64,000 nt of DNA from Sodaliphilus pleomorphus (GTDB taxonomy: Bacteria > Bacteroidota > Bacteroidia > Bacteroidales > Muribaculaceae). Location of the stretch: contig NZ_CP045696.1 of the NCBI RefSeq assembly GCF_009676955.1, positions 558,001 to 622,000 on the forward strand, given 5' to 3'. The position numbers were made by a program, and so were the translations under genes. Numbering within the stretch: the stretch's first letter is position 1; every line of letters begins with the position of its first letter. Under the pieces are notes generated by a model. It searched no databases and was not told the DNA's origin. It worked only from the letters and a program-made list of their open reading frames with translations. Shown one piece after another: positions 42,602 to 52,365 of this stretch.

Positions 42602-43726
42602 TTATTTTAGTCTCATGAATTGCTTCACCTTGGAGAGCGGGATGCCGAAGTTGAAATTCTCGGCATGCCCCACGGCCAGCTTGGCAAAGTTCACTGCCAC
42701 CAGGTTGCCATTCTCGTCGACCACGGGACTGCCGCTCGAGCCTTCAACAGTGGGAATGCTGTAGAGCACACGTTGCCCGTCGGGTTGCTGCGTGACATTG
42801 CCGCTCGTGAACTGTGCCTTGATGCCCCTGCGCGTCGAGCCCACCACTGGCCCGGCGTTATAACCTATCATGTACACCTTGGAGTTGATCTTGAGGTCAT
42901 CGTCGCCGTTGCCGCGGCCCAGCAAGCGGCTCAGCCAGCCGCTACGGCTGCCCGCAATGTCAAAGACGTGCACGCCGCGGGGAGTGGTGCCGTTGTCGAG
43001 CCTGAGCAAGGCCAGGTCAACATCCTCATCGCCGGCCATGCGCACCACAGTGCAAGGGTTGCGCTGCAAGAAGTCGGCGTCGCTGTTCACGTGACTGTTG
43101 TCGTAGGCGATGCCCAGCCGGCACACCGGCTTGATGTCGATTTGCGACGCGTCGCTCAACTGCTCCACGTTGCTCAAGTTGGCCTCAAGCTCTAAGTAGG
43201 CCTGCTGCAACTGCTGCTGGCGGTAGTCGATATCGGTGTTGTCGGCCTCTTCCTGCACCAGGTTGCCCTCCTCGTCATAATAGTAGGAGTCATCGCTGCG
43301 CTGCAGCTCCAGGGCGCGGTACTCTTGCTCCAGCTCCTGCATGCGCAGCTCGAGCCCGGCGGCAACCGAGCGCACCAGTTGTGCAAAGCCCTGCTTCACC
43401 AGCTCGCGGTCGATGGGCGGCGAGGCCACGTGGCGGTTGGTGAGCATTGTGCCACGGTCGTCGACAAAAAATGCCGTGCCAAACGACACCTGGGCGTTGT
43501 TGCGTATTTTTTCCTCAACGTCGGTCAGGTTCTCGAGATTTCCATCCTCGTCGAGCCCTGAGAAATACAAGTACCGGCCGTTGGGCAGGCGCATCTTGTA
43601 GTAGAACTTGTTGAGCACCATCACCACCCCCGACTCGTTCTGCTTGTAGATGTCGACCGGGTCGCGCTTGCAGCCCACGAGCGCCACGAGCGCCACGAGG
43701 CACATCAATACCGTTTTTTTCATCAT
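42602..43726 (-). CDS. Lipoprotein trypsin-like serine protease with coiled-coil insert
   Basis: A 374-aa lipoprotein: lipobox VALVGC with Cys19. The S1C-type catalytic triad is visible: His99 (TNRHVA), Asp237 (EDVDLALL) and Ser333 (EGSSGSP). Between His and Asp there is an unusual insert of about 90 residues (110-195) with strong heptad-like, Glu/Gln/Leu-rich coiled-coil character. No PDZ domain, unlike DegP. It would sit on the periplasmic or outer-membrane face; the insert may gate or oligomerise the protease. Its -7 box TATATTTG (CAAATATA, 43842-43849) lies about 115 bases upstream. Confidence 0.85.
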   Translation of the reverse strand: MMKKTVLMCLVALVALVGCKRDPVDIYKQNESGVVMVLNKFYYKMRLPNGRYLYFSGLDEDGNLENLTDVEEKIRNNAQVSFGTAFFVDDRGTMLTNRHVASPPIDRELVKQGFAQLVRSVAAGLELRMQELEQEYRALELQRSDDSYYYDEEGNLVQEEADNTDIDYRQQQLQQAYLELEANLSNVEQLSDASQIDIKPVCRLGIAYDNSHVNSDADFLQRNPCTVVRMAGDEDVDLALLRLDNGTTPRGVHVFDIAGSRSGWLSRLLGRGNGDDDLKINSKVYMIGYNAGPVVGSTRRGIKAQFTSGNVTQQPDGQRVLYSIPTVEGSSGSPVVDENGNLVAVNFAKLAVGHAENFNFGIPLSKVKQFMRLK

Positions 43727-44063
43727 TTCGAGTTGTTGATTATTCTCATTTCTACAATTATCTTACCAATTTCTCGCCGTCGGCACAACGCAGATCACTC
43801 GGTGAACCATGCGGTGCAGTGCCGCCGTCGTTTTACAAACGCAAATATACGTTAATTTTTCCACCTGTCTAAACCCTGAGGCCACATATATGGCCGGCAC
43901 GCCATGAAATATTGGCATTTAAGCACCCGGCTCCACAATAAAAGCGACAAAATGGAGTTAAATAATTGCATTGGCACAAAAAATGCGGCCAAAGATTTGG
44001 CCAGGCAAGGATAAATTACTACCTTTGCTTGATTTAAACTCTACATCAACATCATCGTAATAA
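43727..44063. other. Divergent intergenic region, serine protease gene and rpoD
   Basis: Holds the -7 box of the protease gene on the minus strand (43842-43849, TATATTTG) and the rpoD promoter (43996-44027). The rest is A+T-rich without a gene. Confidence 0.5.
43996..44027 (+). promoter_or_regulatory. rpoD promoter
   Basis: TTTG at 43996-43999, 20 nt, TACCTTTG at 44020-44027, the consensus promoter that RpoD itself reads. The transcript would start near 44033, 30 bases before ATG 44064. Confidence 0.8.
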
Positions 44064-44921
44064 ATGAGACAACTTAAGATTACAAAATCAATCACCAATC
44101 GCGAGAGTGCATCGCTTGACAAGTATCTACAGGAAATAGGCCGAAAGGACCTTATCACCGTCGACGAGGAAGTTGAGCTTGCACAACGCATCAAGCAAGG
44201 TGATCAAGCTGCTCTCGACAAACTTGTGAGCGCCAATCTTCGATTTGTAGTATCGGTGGCAAAGCAGTACCAGAATCAGGGATTGAGTCTTCCCGACTTG
44301 ATCGACGAGGGTAATTTAGGCCTTATAAAGGCAGCCCAGAAATTCGATGAGACGCGCGGCTTCAAGTTTATCTCCTATGCGGTGTGGTGGATACGCCAGT
44401 CCATACTCCAGGCGCTGGCCGAGCAGTCGCGCATCGTGCGCCTGCCCCTCAACCAAGTGGGGTCGCTCAACAAGATAGGCAAGGCCCTGCAACGCTTTGA
44501 GCAGGAAAACGAGCGCCGCCCATCGGCCTCGGAGCTTGCCGACCAGCTCGACGTGCCAGTGGAGAAGATTGCCGACACCATGAAGGTGTCGGGCCGCCAC
44601 GTTTCGGTCGACGCCCCCTTTGTCGACGGCGAGGACAACAGCCTGCTCGACGTGCTGCCCAACGACGACTCGCCCATGGCCGATGCCTCGCTCAACCAGG
44701 AGTCGCTGGCCAAGGAAGTGAACCGTGCCCTCGACCAGCTCAATCCCCGCGAGCGCGACATCCTCAAGATGTTCTTCGGCATAGGCTGCCAGGAGATGAC
44801 CCTTGAGGAGATAGGAGCCAAGTTTGACCTCACCCGCGAGCGTGTGCGCCAGATCAAGGAGAAGGCCATACGCCGCTTGAAAGGACAGAAGAGCAAATTG
44901 CTGAAAGCCTATTTAGGCTGA
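44064..44921 (+). CDS. rpoD: Primary sigma factor RpoD (sigma ABfr type)
   Basis: A 285-aa primary sigma factor, as short as usual in Bacteroidetes because region 1.1 is absent. Region 1.2 starts at about residue 13; region 2 has [20 protein letters not shown] and [13 protein letters not shown] (the -7 box-binding and melting surface); region 3 lies at about 125-200; region 4 ([19 protein letters not shown], then [15 protein letters not shown]) is the -33 reader. It is the general sigma factor that recognises the TTTG/TAnnTTTG promoters noted in this window. A strong terminator follows. Confidence 0.97.
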   Translation: MRQLKITKSITNRESASLDKYLQEIGRKDLITVDEEVELAQRIKQGDQAALDKLVSANLRFVVSVAKQYQNQGLSLPDLIDEGNLGLIKAAQKFDETRGFKFISYAVWWIRQSILQALAEQSRIVRLPLNQVGSLNKIGKALQRFEQENERRPSASELADQLDVPVEKIADTMKVSGRHVSVDAPFVDGEDNSLLDVLPNDDSPMADASLNQESLAKEVNRALDQLNPRERDILKMFFGIGCQEMTLEEIGAKFDLTRERVRQIKEKAIRRLKGQKSKLLKAYLG

Positions 44922-44946
44922 TTTATACAAAAGAGAGAAGAGATTG

Positions 44947-44987
44947 CTGCCCGAGCCGCCACTGTGCGGCGCGGGCAGTTTTCTTTT
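44947..44987 (+). terminator. Intrinsic terminator after rpoD
   Basis: CTGCCCG-A-GCCGC and GCGGC-GCGGGCAG pair around a 6-nt loop, followed by TTTTCTTTT. Confidence 0.85.
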
Positions 44988-45081
44988 GTGCCCGCCCTGG
45001 CAGAGAGTGGTGGAACAACGGCAGCGACAATAAAACGAAAAAAACCAAAGGCAATTGCTTTTTATTGCCATGAGATTTAAG

Positions 45082-45089
45082 TAATTTTG
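45082..45089 (+). promoter_or_regulatory. -7 box of purL
   Basis: TAATTTTG, 47 bases before ATG 45136. TTG at 45055-45057 is the nearest -33-like sequence, a few bases further off than ideal. Confidence 0.5.
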
Positions 45090-45135
45090 TGGGCGGAATC
45101 AAGATTCTCAACAATCCACACATATCACAAGGAAT

Positions 45136-48100
45136 ATGATCACATTCTTCAAAAAAGGAGCGAAAACCATCTATGCGGTCGATGCCGACCACGCTCTTTC
45201 ACCCACTGAAGTAAAGAAACTGGAATGGCTGCTGGGCGGCCAGCGAGTGAACGACGACACGTTGCGGGGCACCTTCATAGGACCCAGGCGCGAGATGATC
45301 ACGCCATGGAGCACCAACGCCGTCGAGATCACCCAGAACATGGCCATGACGGGCATCGCCCGCATCGAGGAGTTCACCTCCACGCGCGACAAGGAGCCAC
45401 GCTACGACAAGATGCTGCAGCGCGTGTACCACGTGCTCGACGGCGACATTTTCAAAGTGACCAAGACCCCCGACCCCATCGTGTATATCGACGACATAGA
45501 ACGCTACAACGAGCAAGAGGGACTGGCCTTGAGCCCCGAGGAGGTCGACTACCTCAAGGGACTGGCCCAACGCCTGGGGCGCCCGCTCACCGACAGCGAG
45601 GTCTTCGGCTTCTCTCAAGTCAACAGTGAGCATTGCCGTCACAAGATATTTGGCGGCACATTCATCATCGACGGCAAGGAGATGCCGGTGTCGCTCTTCG
45701 GCCTGATCAAGAAAACCACCCGCGAGCATCCCAACAGGGTGATATCGGCCTACAAGGACAATGTGGCCTTCCTCGAGGGCCCGAGCATCGAGCAGTTTGC
45801 TCCCGCCCACCCCGACCGTCCCGACTACTTCCAGGTGAAGGACATAGATGCAGTGATATCGCTCAAGGCCGAGACCCACAACTTCCCCACCACGGTAGAG
45901 CCCTTCAACGGGGCTGCCACGGGCAGCGGCGGCGAGATACGCGACCGCCTGGGCGGCGGCCGGGCCAGCCTGCCCCTGGCCGGCACAGCTGTGTACATGA
46001 CCAGCTATCCGCGCACCGAGGCACAGCGCCTGTGGGAGCAGTGCACCATGCCTCCACGCCCCTGGCTGTACCAGACACCCGAGCAAATACTCATCAAGGC
46101 CTCCAACGGCGCCAGCGACTTCGGCAACAAGTTTGGCCAGCCGCTGGTGTGCGGCTCGCTGCTCACCTTTGAGCACCAGGAGGGCAACAGGCAGTGGGCC
46201 TACGACAAGGTCATCATGCTGGCCGGCGGCGTGGGCTATGCCGCCAAGCGCGATGCCATCAAGGGCACGCCCCAAGCCGGCGAGAAAGTGGTGGTGATGG
46301 GCGGCGACAACTACCGCATAGGTATGGGCGGCGGTGCCGTGAGCAGCGTCAACACCGGCCAGTATGACAACAGCATCGAGCTCAACGCCGTGCAGCGTGC
46401 CAATCCCGAGATGCAGAAGCGTGTGGCCAACGTGATACGCGCCATGAGCGAGGACGAGCGCAATCCCATCGTGTCGATACACGACCACGGGGCTGGCGGC
46501 CATCTCAACGCCCTCTCGGAACTGGTAGAAGACACTGGCGGCCACATCGACATGAGCAAGCTGCCCGTGGGCGACCCCACCCTCTCGTCGAAAGAAATCA
46601 TAGGCAACGAGTCGCAAGAGCGCATGGGCTTTGTGGCTCATGAGAAAGACCTCGACTACATTCACAAGATAGCACAGCGCGAGCGCGCCCCCTTCTATGT
46701 AGTGGGCGAGTGCACCGGCGACGACCGCTTCGTCTTTGAGCAGGCCGACGGCGTGAAGCCCATCGACCTGGGCATGCACGACATGTTTGGCAGCTCGCCC
46801 AAGACCGTGATGACCGACGTGACCAAGGTGCACCACTACAAGGATGCCGCAACCAGCATCGCGCAGCTCGACAGCTACATTGCCACCGTGCTCCAGCTTG
46901 AGGCCGTGGCCTGCAAAGACTGGCTCACCAACAAGGTCGACCGTTCGGTGACGGGCAAAGTGGCCCGCCAGCAGTGCCAGGGCCAACTGCAGTTGCCCTT
47001 GAGCGACTGTGGCGTGGTGGCCCTCGACTACACCGGCACCAGCGGCATTGCCACCTCGATAGGCCACGCCCCGCAGGCTGGCCTCATCGACCCGGCGGCC
47101 GGCAGTGTGCTCTCGATAGCCGAGGCACTCACCAACCTTGCCGGCGCCAACCTTGCCGGCGGCCTTGAGGCTGTGTCGCTGAGCGCCAACTGGATGTGGC
47201 CCTGCCGCAACCAGGGCGAGGACGCCGCCCTGTACCGTGCCGTGCAGGCCTGCTCCGACTTTGCCATCGCCCTGGGCATCAACATTCCCACTGGCAAAGA
47301 CAGCCTCTCGATGACACAGACCTATGGGCGCAAGAAAGTGCTCGCCCCGGGCACCGTCATCATCTCGGCAGCCGGCCAGGTGAGCGACGTGAAAAAGACC
47401 GTGAGCCCCGTGCTGCAACTCAAGAAAAGCAACCTCTACTACATTGATTTCTCGGGCACACCGCTTGAGCTGGGTGGCTCGGCCCTGTACCAGGCCCTGG
47501 GCGCCATAGGAAAGAAAGCCCCCGGTGTGAAGAGCGCACAGCACTTTGCCACAGCCTTTGCCGCCGTGCAGCAGCTTGTGACCAGCGACCTGTTGCTCGC
47601 CGCCCACGACGTGAGCGCCGGCGGCTTGCTCACCACCCTGCTCGAGATGACCTTTGCCAACACCAAGGGCGGACTCGACATCGACCTCGACGGCTTCGAC
47701 GAGAGCGACCCCGTGAAGATACTCTTTGCCGAGAACCCCGCCATTGTGATACAAGTGGCTGCCAACCACTGCAGCAAGGTGGAGCACCTGCTCGCCAGCC
47801 AAGGGGTGAAATTCCTGTGCCTGGGCCAGCCCGCCGCCGAGCGCACCATCACCCTAACGCGCAACGGCAAGCAGCACATGCTCTTCATCGATTACCTGCG
47901 CGACGTGTGGTACAAGAGCAGCTACCTGCTCGACTGCGACCAAAGTGGCAACAAGCAGGCCAAGGCTCGCTTTGAGAACTACAAGAAGCAGCCGCTGCGC
48001 TGGCGTCTGCCGCAAGGCTGGACCGGAAAGGCTGCCAGCCTGGGCATCGAGGGCTTCAAGCACGGCACCACAGGCATCAAGGCCGCCATCGTGCGCGACA

Positions 48101-48831
48101 AGGGCGTGAACGGTGAGCGCGAGATGGCCTACTCGCTCTACTATGCCGGCTTCGATGTGAAAGACGTGCACATGACCGACCTCATGAGCGGCCGCGAGAC
48201 ACTCGACGACGTGAACATGATCGTCTTCTGCGGCGGCTTCTCCAACAGCGATGTGCTGGGCAGCGCCAAGGGCTGGGCCAGCGGCTTTGTGTGGAACGAG
48301 AAGGCCCGCCGCGCCCTCGACAACTTCTACAAGCGCGACGACACGCTGAGCCTGGGCATATGCAACGGTTGCCAGGTGATGATCGAGCTCAACCTGCTCA
48401 ATCCCGACTACGCCAGCCGCCCGCACATGGACCACAACGACAGCCACAAGTTTGAATCGGCCTTCCTGGGCCTCGTCATTCCGCCCAACAACTCGGTCAT
48501 GTTCTCCAACCTGGCCGGCAGCAAGCTGGGCATATGGGTGGCCCACGGCGAGGGCAAGTTCAACCTGCCCGAAGGCCCCGACAAGTACAACATCGTGGCT
48601 CAGTACAACTACCGCAGCTATCCCGGCAACCCCAACGGCTCGCCCCGCGGCATCGCCGGCATTGCCTCGCCCGACGGACGCCACCTGGCCATGATGCCCC
48701 ACCTCGAGCGCGCCATCTTCCCCTGGCAATGCGCCTACTACCCCGAGTCGCACCGGCACGACGAGGTGACCCCGTGGATACAAGCCTTTGTCAACGCCAA
48801 GCATTGGATCGAGGAGCACACTCGCAAGTGA
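45136..48831 (+). CDS. purL: Phosphoribosylformylglycinamidine synthase, single-chain
   Basis: A 1231-aa enzyme that converts FGAR to FGAM with ATP and glutamine (fourth step of IMP synthesis). It is the long, fused form: N-terminal PurS-like part (1-150), two AIRS-type halves with SEHCRHKIF (about 165) and [20 protein letters not shown] near 250 (ATP/substrate loops), and a C-terminal glutamine amidotransferase (about 970-1231). The amidotransferase nucleophile is Cys1076 in GICNGCQV, with PHLE near the end giving His and Glu. Length is normal for the single-chain type. Own promoter and terminator. Confidence 0.97.
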   Translation: MITFFKKGAKTIYAVDADHALSPTEVKKLEWLLGGQRVNDDTLRGTFIGPRREMITPWSTNAVEITQNMAMTGIARIEEFTSTRDKEPRYDKMLQRVYHVLDGDIFKVTKTPDPIVYIDDIERYNEQEGLALSPEEVDYLKGLAQRLGRPLTDSEVFGFSQVNSEHCRHKIFGGTFIIDGKEMPVSLFGLIKKTTREHPNRVISAYKDNVAFLEGPSIEQFAPAHPDRPDYFQVKDIDAVISLKAETHNFPTTVEPFNGAATGSGGEIRDRLGGGRASLPLAGTAVYMTSYPRTEAQRLWEQCTMPPRPWLYQTPEQILIKASNGASDFGNKFGQPLVCGSLLTFEHQEGNRQWAYDKVIMLAGGVGYAAKRDAIKGTPQAGEKVVVMGGDNYRIGMGGGAVSSVNTGQYDNSIELNAVQRANPEMQKRVANVIRAMSEDERNPIVSIHDHGAGGHLNALSELVEDTGGHIDMSKLPVGDPTLSSKEIIGNESQERMGFVAHEKDLDYIHKIAQRERAPFYVVGECTGDDRFVFEQADGVKPIDLGMHDMFGSSPKTVMTDVTKVHHYKDAATSIAQLDSYIATVLQLEAVACKDWLTNKVDRSVTGKVARQQCQGQLQLPLSDCGVVALDYTGTSGIATSIGHAPQAGLIDPAAGSVLSIAEALTNLAGANLAGGLEAVSLSANWMWPCRNQGEDAALYRAVQACSDFAIALGINIPTGKDSLSMTQTYGRKKVLAPGTVIISAAGQVSDVKKTVSPVLQLKKSNLYYIDFSGTPLELGGSALYQALGAIGKKAPGVKSAQHFATAFAAVQQLVTSDLLLAAHDVSAGGLLTTLLEMTFANTKGGLDIDLDGFDESDPVKILFAENPAIVIQVAANHCSKVEHLLASQGVKFLCLGQPAAERTITLTRNGKQHMLFIDYLRDVWYKSSYLLDCDQSGNKQAKARFENYKKQPLRWRLPQGWTGKAASLGIEGFKHGTTGIKAAIVRDKGVNGEREMAYSLYYAGFDVKDVHMTDLMSGRETLDDVNMIVFCGGFSNSDVLGSAKGWASGFVWNEKARRALDNFYKRDDTLSLGICNGCQVMIELNLLNPDYASRPHMDHNDSHKFESAFLGLVIPPNNSVMFSNLAGSKLGIWVAHGEGKFNLPEGPDKYNIVAQYNYRSYPGNPNGSPRGIAGIASPDGRHLAMMPHLERAIFPWQCAYYPESHRHDEVTPWIQAFVNAKHWIEEHTRK

Positions 48832-48880
48832 GACACTCCACCCGCAGCCTGACGCGGTGACACAAGTGAGAAACAATCGA

Positions 48881-48924
48881 GCAGGAGGTGAACACCAGTA
48901 TCGGTATTCATCTCCTGCTTTTTT
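48881..48924 (+). terminator. Intrinsic terminator after purL
   Basis: GCAGGAGGTGAA (48881-48892) pairs with TTCATCTCCTGC (48907-48918; one G-U pair), followed by six T. Confidence 0.85.
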
Positions 48925-49082
48925 CCTGCCCGCTGGGCATGAAACTGAAGAAAATAAAAAAAACATTGCGAAGCAATCGACTCGCAATGCAATGCTCTCT
49001 ATAGAGGGAAATAATAGTAATAACAACTAGTAATAACAACCTACACAGCTTGCCGTAGAGGCATGAAGCGCGGGCACACGGT

Positions 49083-49997
49083 TCAGGCTTGATGCATGGC
49101 ACCTATGAGCTCACGGGCGCTGTGCATGCCGTGGCGCTCAAGGTAATGCTCAATCCAGTCGACGGCCTTGACGGTGACCAGGGGGTCGATAAAATTGGCA
49201 GTGCCTATCTGCACAGCTGTGGCTCCGGCAAGCATAAACTCGACGGCGTCGCGGCCGTTCATGATACCGCCCAGGCCCACAACAGGGATTTTCACTGCCT
49301 GGGCCACTTGCCACACCATGCGCACGGCGATGGGCCTGATGCAGGCGCCCGAGAGGCCGCCCGTGATGGTCGACAAGCAGGGGCGCTGGCGCTCAACGTC
49401 GATAGCCATGCCCAAGAAGGTGTTGGTGAGCGACACGGCATCGGCGCCCTCGTCTTCCACGGCACAGGCAATCTGAGCCACGTCGGTGACATTGGGGGTG
49501 AGTTTCACTATCATGGTGCCGTGGTAGGCCTTACGGGCCGCACGGGTCACAGCCTGTGCACCGGCCACAGTGGTGCCAAAGGTCATGCCACCCTGCTTCA
49601 CATTGGGGCAAGAGATGTTGATCTCGACGGCCGCCACGTGCTCGAGGGCGTCGAGCTTGCTGCACACGGCGGCATAGTCGGCCTCGCAGGCGCCGCTCAC
49701 GTTGACCACGATGCGAGTGTCGAGATCCTTGATGCGGGGATAGATGTGGGAAATGAAGTAATCCACCCCCTTGTTTTGCAAGCCCACGGCATTGAGCATG
49801 CCACTGGGAGTCTCCACCATGCGTGGATAGGGATTGCCCTGGCGGGGGTGTAGCGTAGTGCCCTTGACCACGATGCCGCCCAGGCGTGAGAGGTCGACGA
49901 AGTCGGCATATTCCTCACCGTAGCCGAAGGTGCCCGATGCCGTCATGACCGGGTTTTTAAGCTTCAGCTTGCCTATGTTTACACTTAAGTCTACCAT
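49083..49997 (-). CDS. pyrD: Dihydroorotate dehydrogenase, class 1B catalytic subunit
   Basis: A 304-aa FMN enzyme of the TIM-barrel class 1B type. VDLSVNIGKLKLKNPVMTAS at the start, NISCPNVKQGG (substrate loop), KLTPNVTD and VGLGGIMNGRDAVEF (FMN phosphate loop) are all present. It oxidises dihydroorotate to orotate; the class 1B form needs the PyrK subunit to pass electrons to NAD. Its ATG overlaps the pyrK stop by seven bases (49991-49997), so the two are coupled. Confidence 0.95.
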   Translation of the reverse strand: MVDLSVNIGKLKLKNPVMTASGTFGYGEEYADFVDLSRLGGIVVKGTTLHPRQGNPYPRMVETPSGMLNAVGLQNKGVDYFISHIYPRIKDLDTRIVVNVSGACEADYAAVCSKLDALEHVAAVEINISCPNVKQGGMTFGTTVAGAQAVTRAARKAYHGTMIVKLTPNVTDVAQIACAVEDEGADAVSLTNTFLGMAIDVERQRPCLSTITGGLSGACIRPIAVRMVWQVAQAVKIPVVGLGGIMNGRDAVEFMLAGATAVQIGTANFIDPLVTVKAVDWIEHYLERHGMHSARELIGAMHQA

Positions 49998-50761
49998 TTG
50001 AGTCGATTTATGTTAAATACAGGACCTTCCTTGCACACACACACGTTGCCCTCATCTCGCGTGTCCTCCACGCAGCACAAGCAGGCACCCAGGCCGCAAG
50101 CCATCATGTTCTCGAGCGACACCTCGCAATCGATGCCTCGCTCTCTGGCAATGGCAGCCACAGCCTTCATCATGGGCAGTGGTCCGCAACATGCAATGTG
50201 ATCCACAGGCCTGCTCAGCACCGAGTGCTGGGTCACAAAGCCGCGCTCGCCCATCGAGCCGTCTTCGGTAGCCACATCAACCGGCCCTATGGCCTGGAAC
50301 AGGTCGAGCTCGAGCACATCGGCAGCAGTGCGGGCTCCCAGCAGGAAGTGCACCTGCCGGCCTTGGTCCTTGAGCACCTTGCCCAGTTGCAGCAGCGGCG
50401 CCACTCCCACACCGCCGCCCACAAGCAGAATGCGCTCGTGGCCGTCGAGACTTGTCGTGAAGCCGCGCCCCAAGGGCAACACCAGGTTGAGCCTGGCCCC
50501 CTGCAGGCTATCGCACAGCGCGGCCGTGCCGGCGCCGGCGCGGCGCACGAGCAGCCACAGCTCCTGGTCCTGCACATAGTTGACCGAGATAGGACGCCGC
50601 AAGTAGGTAGTCTTGGAGTTGGGCACCTCAACCTGCACAAACTGGCCGGGTGCAATGTCGGGCAGCGTGCCGCCAAGTGGGGTGAGCTTGAGCAGAGAGC
50701 ACTGCGGCGAGAGCGCCACATTGTGCTCGACGGTGAAATCCATTACAGCCTTTTGTGTCAT
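49991..50761 (-). CDS. pyrK: Dihydroorotate dehydrogenase electron-transfer subunit
   Basis: A 256-aa FAD and 2Fe-2S protein. YLRRPISVNYV is the FAD-binding motif; LLVGGGVGVAPLLQLGKVL is the NAD loop; and CGLGACLCCVEDTRD, then VCVCKEGPVF, supply the four Cys for the iron-sulfur cluster. It hands electrons from PyrD to NAD. ATG 50761 is taken as the start; the open frame has a TTG nine bases upstream. It is first in the pyrK-pyrD operon and is preceded by a doubled promoter (50787-50945). The intervening leader is only about 20 nt. Confidence 0.93.
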   Translation of the reverse strand: MTQKAVMDFTVEHNVALSPQCSLLKLTPLGGTLPDIAPGQFVQVEVPNSKTTYLRRPISVNYVQDQELWLLVRRAGAGTAALCDSLQGARLNLVLPLGRGFTTSLDGHERILLVGGGVGVAPLLQLGKVLKDQGRQVHFLLGARTAADVLELDLFQAIGPVDVATEDGSMGERGFVTQHSVLSRPVDHIACCGPLPMMKAVAAIARERGIDCEVSLENMMACGLGACLCCVEDTRDEGNVCVCKEGPVFNINRLKW

Positions 50762-50786
50762 TGCGTGCAATTTTAAAATCTTTTTG

Positions 50787-50817
50787 CAAAATTACTGCAA
50801 GTCGAGCGAAATGCAAA
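50787..50817 (-). promoter_or_regulatory. pyrK-pyrD proximal promoter P1
   Basis: Minus strand TTTG at 50817-50814, 19 nt, TAATTTTG at 50794-50787. Transcript start near 50781, about 20 bases before ATG 50761. Confidence 0.75.
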
Positions 50818-50869
50818 ATCAATAACTTGTTTTTGATTTTGACATTCCCGAGACGCCGCGTGATTTATT

Positions 50870-50900
50870 CAAAATTACTGCAAGTCGAGCGAAATGCAAA
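50870..50900 (-). promoter_or_regulatory. pyrK-pyrD distal promoter P2
   Basis: An exact copy of P1 in the second repeat unit, 83 bp upstream. Transcripts from here would run through P1 and the palindrome. Confidence 0.7.
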
Positions 50901-51031
50901 ATCAATAACTTGTTTTTGATTTTGACATTCCCGAGACGCCGCGTGCAGAGCCGAAGCAAAGGTGCAAGGCGTGTTAAAAAAAGTAACTTTATTGCCGCAA
51001 CTGCACAGTTTTGTAATTTTTGTGCAGGCAA

Positions 51032-52192
51032 GTGCTAATTCCAATTAGAAGTGCAAAACTCTGTGGTGCATTAAAACATGAAAAACACCGCGGAGGTTTG
51101 CCTTGCGGCTGGGGGCGCGAAGCCCCCAAAGAGCATTGGCGGATAACTTAAGCAATACGAAAAAAGAGGAGATCTTTCGTTCCCCTCCCTAAGATTAATT
51201 AATTTTGTATTGCAATGTATAAACAATTAACCTCGGAGCAAAGATACACAATAAGTGTGCTACTCCAAAAGAAATTCTCACTTAGTTTCATAGCCGAGAC
51301 TATTGGTGTGTCAGTAAGCACGGTTTCTCGTGAGCGAAGGCGTAATGCTAATGCTAAAGGCGTTTATGACGCACGTGCGGCCGTATTGAAAGTCAAACGG
51401 CGTAAGGCCAGGACACCGGGCAATCGCCGTATCGCTCCCTATGTACGCAGCCGTGTTTTTGAACTTATCCGTAAGGAGCAGTGGTCGCCGGAGGAAGTCG
51501 CCGGCTGGCTTGGCAAGAAAGAGGGCATCACGGTGTCCAAGTCAACCATATACAACTGGATAGCGGCCCTTTCCCCACATTATGGGGACAACATCCGAAA
51601 GCACCTCAGGCATGGAGGCAGACCAAGGCAAAAGTCCTTGCTTACCACCAAGGCGCATATTCCCAACCGCCTCTCCATTGACGAAAGACCGGAAACGGAC
51701 TATGGACAGACCATAGGAGACTGGGAGATGGACACCATTGTCGGAAAAGAAGGTAAAGGTGCCATCGTTACTCTGGTGGAGAGGAAGAGCTGCTTTATGC
51801 TCATGGAGAAACTCGATACGGGAAAGCAGGCCGTTCCACTGGCAAACGCCGTGGTGAGACTCATACGGGAGAGCGGGCTGCCTGTAAGGTCGATAACGAC
51901 AGACAACGGGCCGGAGTTTGCCGCACACGAAATCATTGCGAGGGAACTTAACACGAAAGTTTACTTCGCACATCCGTACTGCTCGTGGGAGAAGGGAGCC
52001 ATCGAGAACATGAACGGGCTCATCAGGCAATATATTCCGAAGAAGACGGACTTTAGGGGTATTTCAAGGCTATATGTCAAGAGCATCATCGAAAAATTAA
52101 ACAACAGGCCAAGAAAGAAAAACGGATTTCGCAAGCCCAAAGACATGATTAAAGAAAAATAGCGTAACTTTGCACTTGCTTCTGGAATCCGC
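51032..52192 (+). mobile_element. IS30-family insertion sequence, copy 2 (1161 bp)
   Basis: Nearly identical to copy 1 at 3794-4954, same length and same orientation. Ends GTGCTAATTCC and GGAATCCGC; flanks CAA at 51029-51031 and CAA at 52193-52195, a 3-bp target duplication. It stands between the doubled pyrK promoter and the etf operon. TAACTTTG at 52165-52172 near its right end points toward etfB, but the etf genes have their own promoter after the element. Confidence 0.9.
51215..52162 (+). CDS. IS30-family transposase (copy 2)
   Basis: A 315-aa DDE transposase identical in layout to copy 1 (ATG 3977), with the same N-terminal DNA-binding segments and DDE core (DWEMDTIVG, TTDNGPEF, ENMNGLIRQY). 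Intact frame; only a handful of substitutions separate the copies, most of them silent or conservative. Both may be active, and each could supply enzyme for the other. Confidence 0.95.
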   Translation: MYKQLTSEQRYTISVLLQKKFSLSFIAETIGVSVSTVSRERRRNANAKGVYDARAAVLKVKRRKARTPGNRRIAPYVRSRVFELIRKEQWSPEEVAGWLGKKEGITVSKSTIYNWIAALSPHYGDNIRKHLRHGGRPRQKSLLTTKAHIPNRLSIDERPETDYGQTIGDWEMDTIVGKEGKGAIVTLVERKSCFMLMEKLDTGKQAVPLANAVVRLIRESGLPVRSITTDNGPEFAAHEIIARELNTKVYFAHPYCSWEKGAIENMNGLIRQYIPKKTDFRGISRLYVKSIIEKLNNRPRKKNGFRKPKDMIKEK

Positions 52193-52259
52193 CAAGGCAT
52201 TGTTACTATTAATAATCATTAATAAAGGGCGTTGCTTTGGCTTTGTAGTCAGTTTTGAG

Positions 52260-52267
52260 TAACTTTG
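52260..52267 (+). promoter_or_regulatory. -7 box of the etf operon
   Basis: TAACTTTG, about 100 bases before etfB ATG 52366. TTTGG around 52236 is a possible -33. It lies between the IS and etfB, so the insertion did not separate the operon from its promoter. Confidence 0.55.
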
Positions 52268-52365
52268 CAGTTTGAAAAAGGCACGAAGTGCATGGTTTGC
52301 ACGTAGTGGCGAGAGAAGACAGAAAACTAAAAATTTTATATAAAAAATATATTATTTTCGATTCT

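Larger units (their letters stand above)
50787..50945 (-). repeat. Tandem 76-bp repeat carrying a doubled pyrK-pyrD promoter
   Basis: Two identical 76-bp units (50787-50862 and 50870-50945) are separated by ATTTATT, so the period is 83 bp. On the minus strand each unit has TTTG, 19 nt, TAATTTTG (-7 boxes at 50794-50787 and 50877-50870; -33 at 50817-50814 and 50900-50897). Each also has a 9-bp inverted repeat CAAAATCAA/TTGATTTTG around a 10-nt loop that includes the -33 box. Exact identity implies a recent duplication. IS30 copy 2 lies 86 bases away. Confidence 0.9.

Noticed and set aside
45199..47802. An 867-codon open frame antisense to purL
   Set aside because: It is a by-product of the strong codon bias (G/C at third positions) of purL on the other strand; composition is odd (His, Val and Gly runs) and purL is certain.
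50787..50945. Tandem repeat as a CRISPR-like array
   Set aside because: Only two long units, a 7-bp spacer and embedded promoters; this is a promoter duplication.
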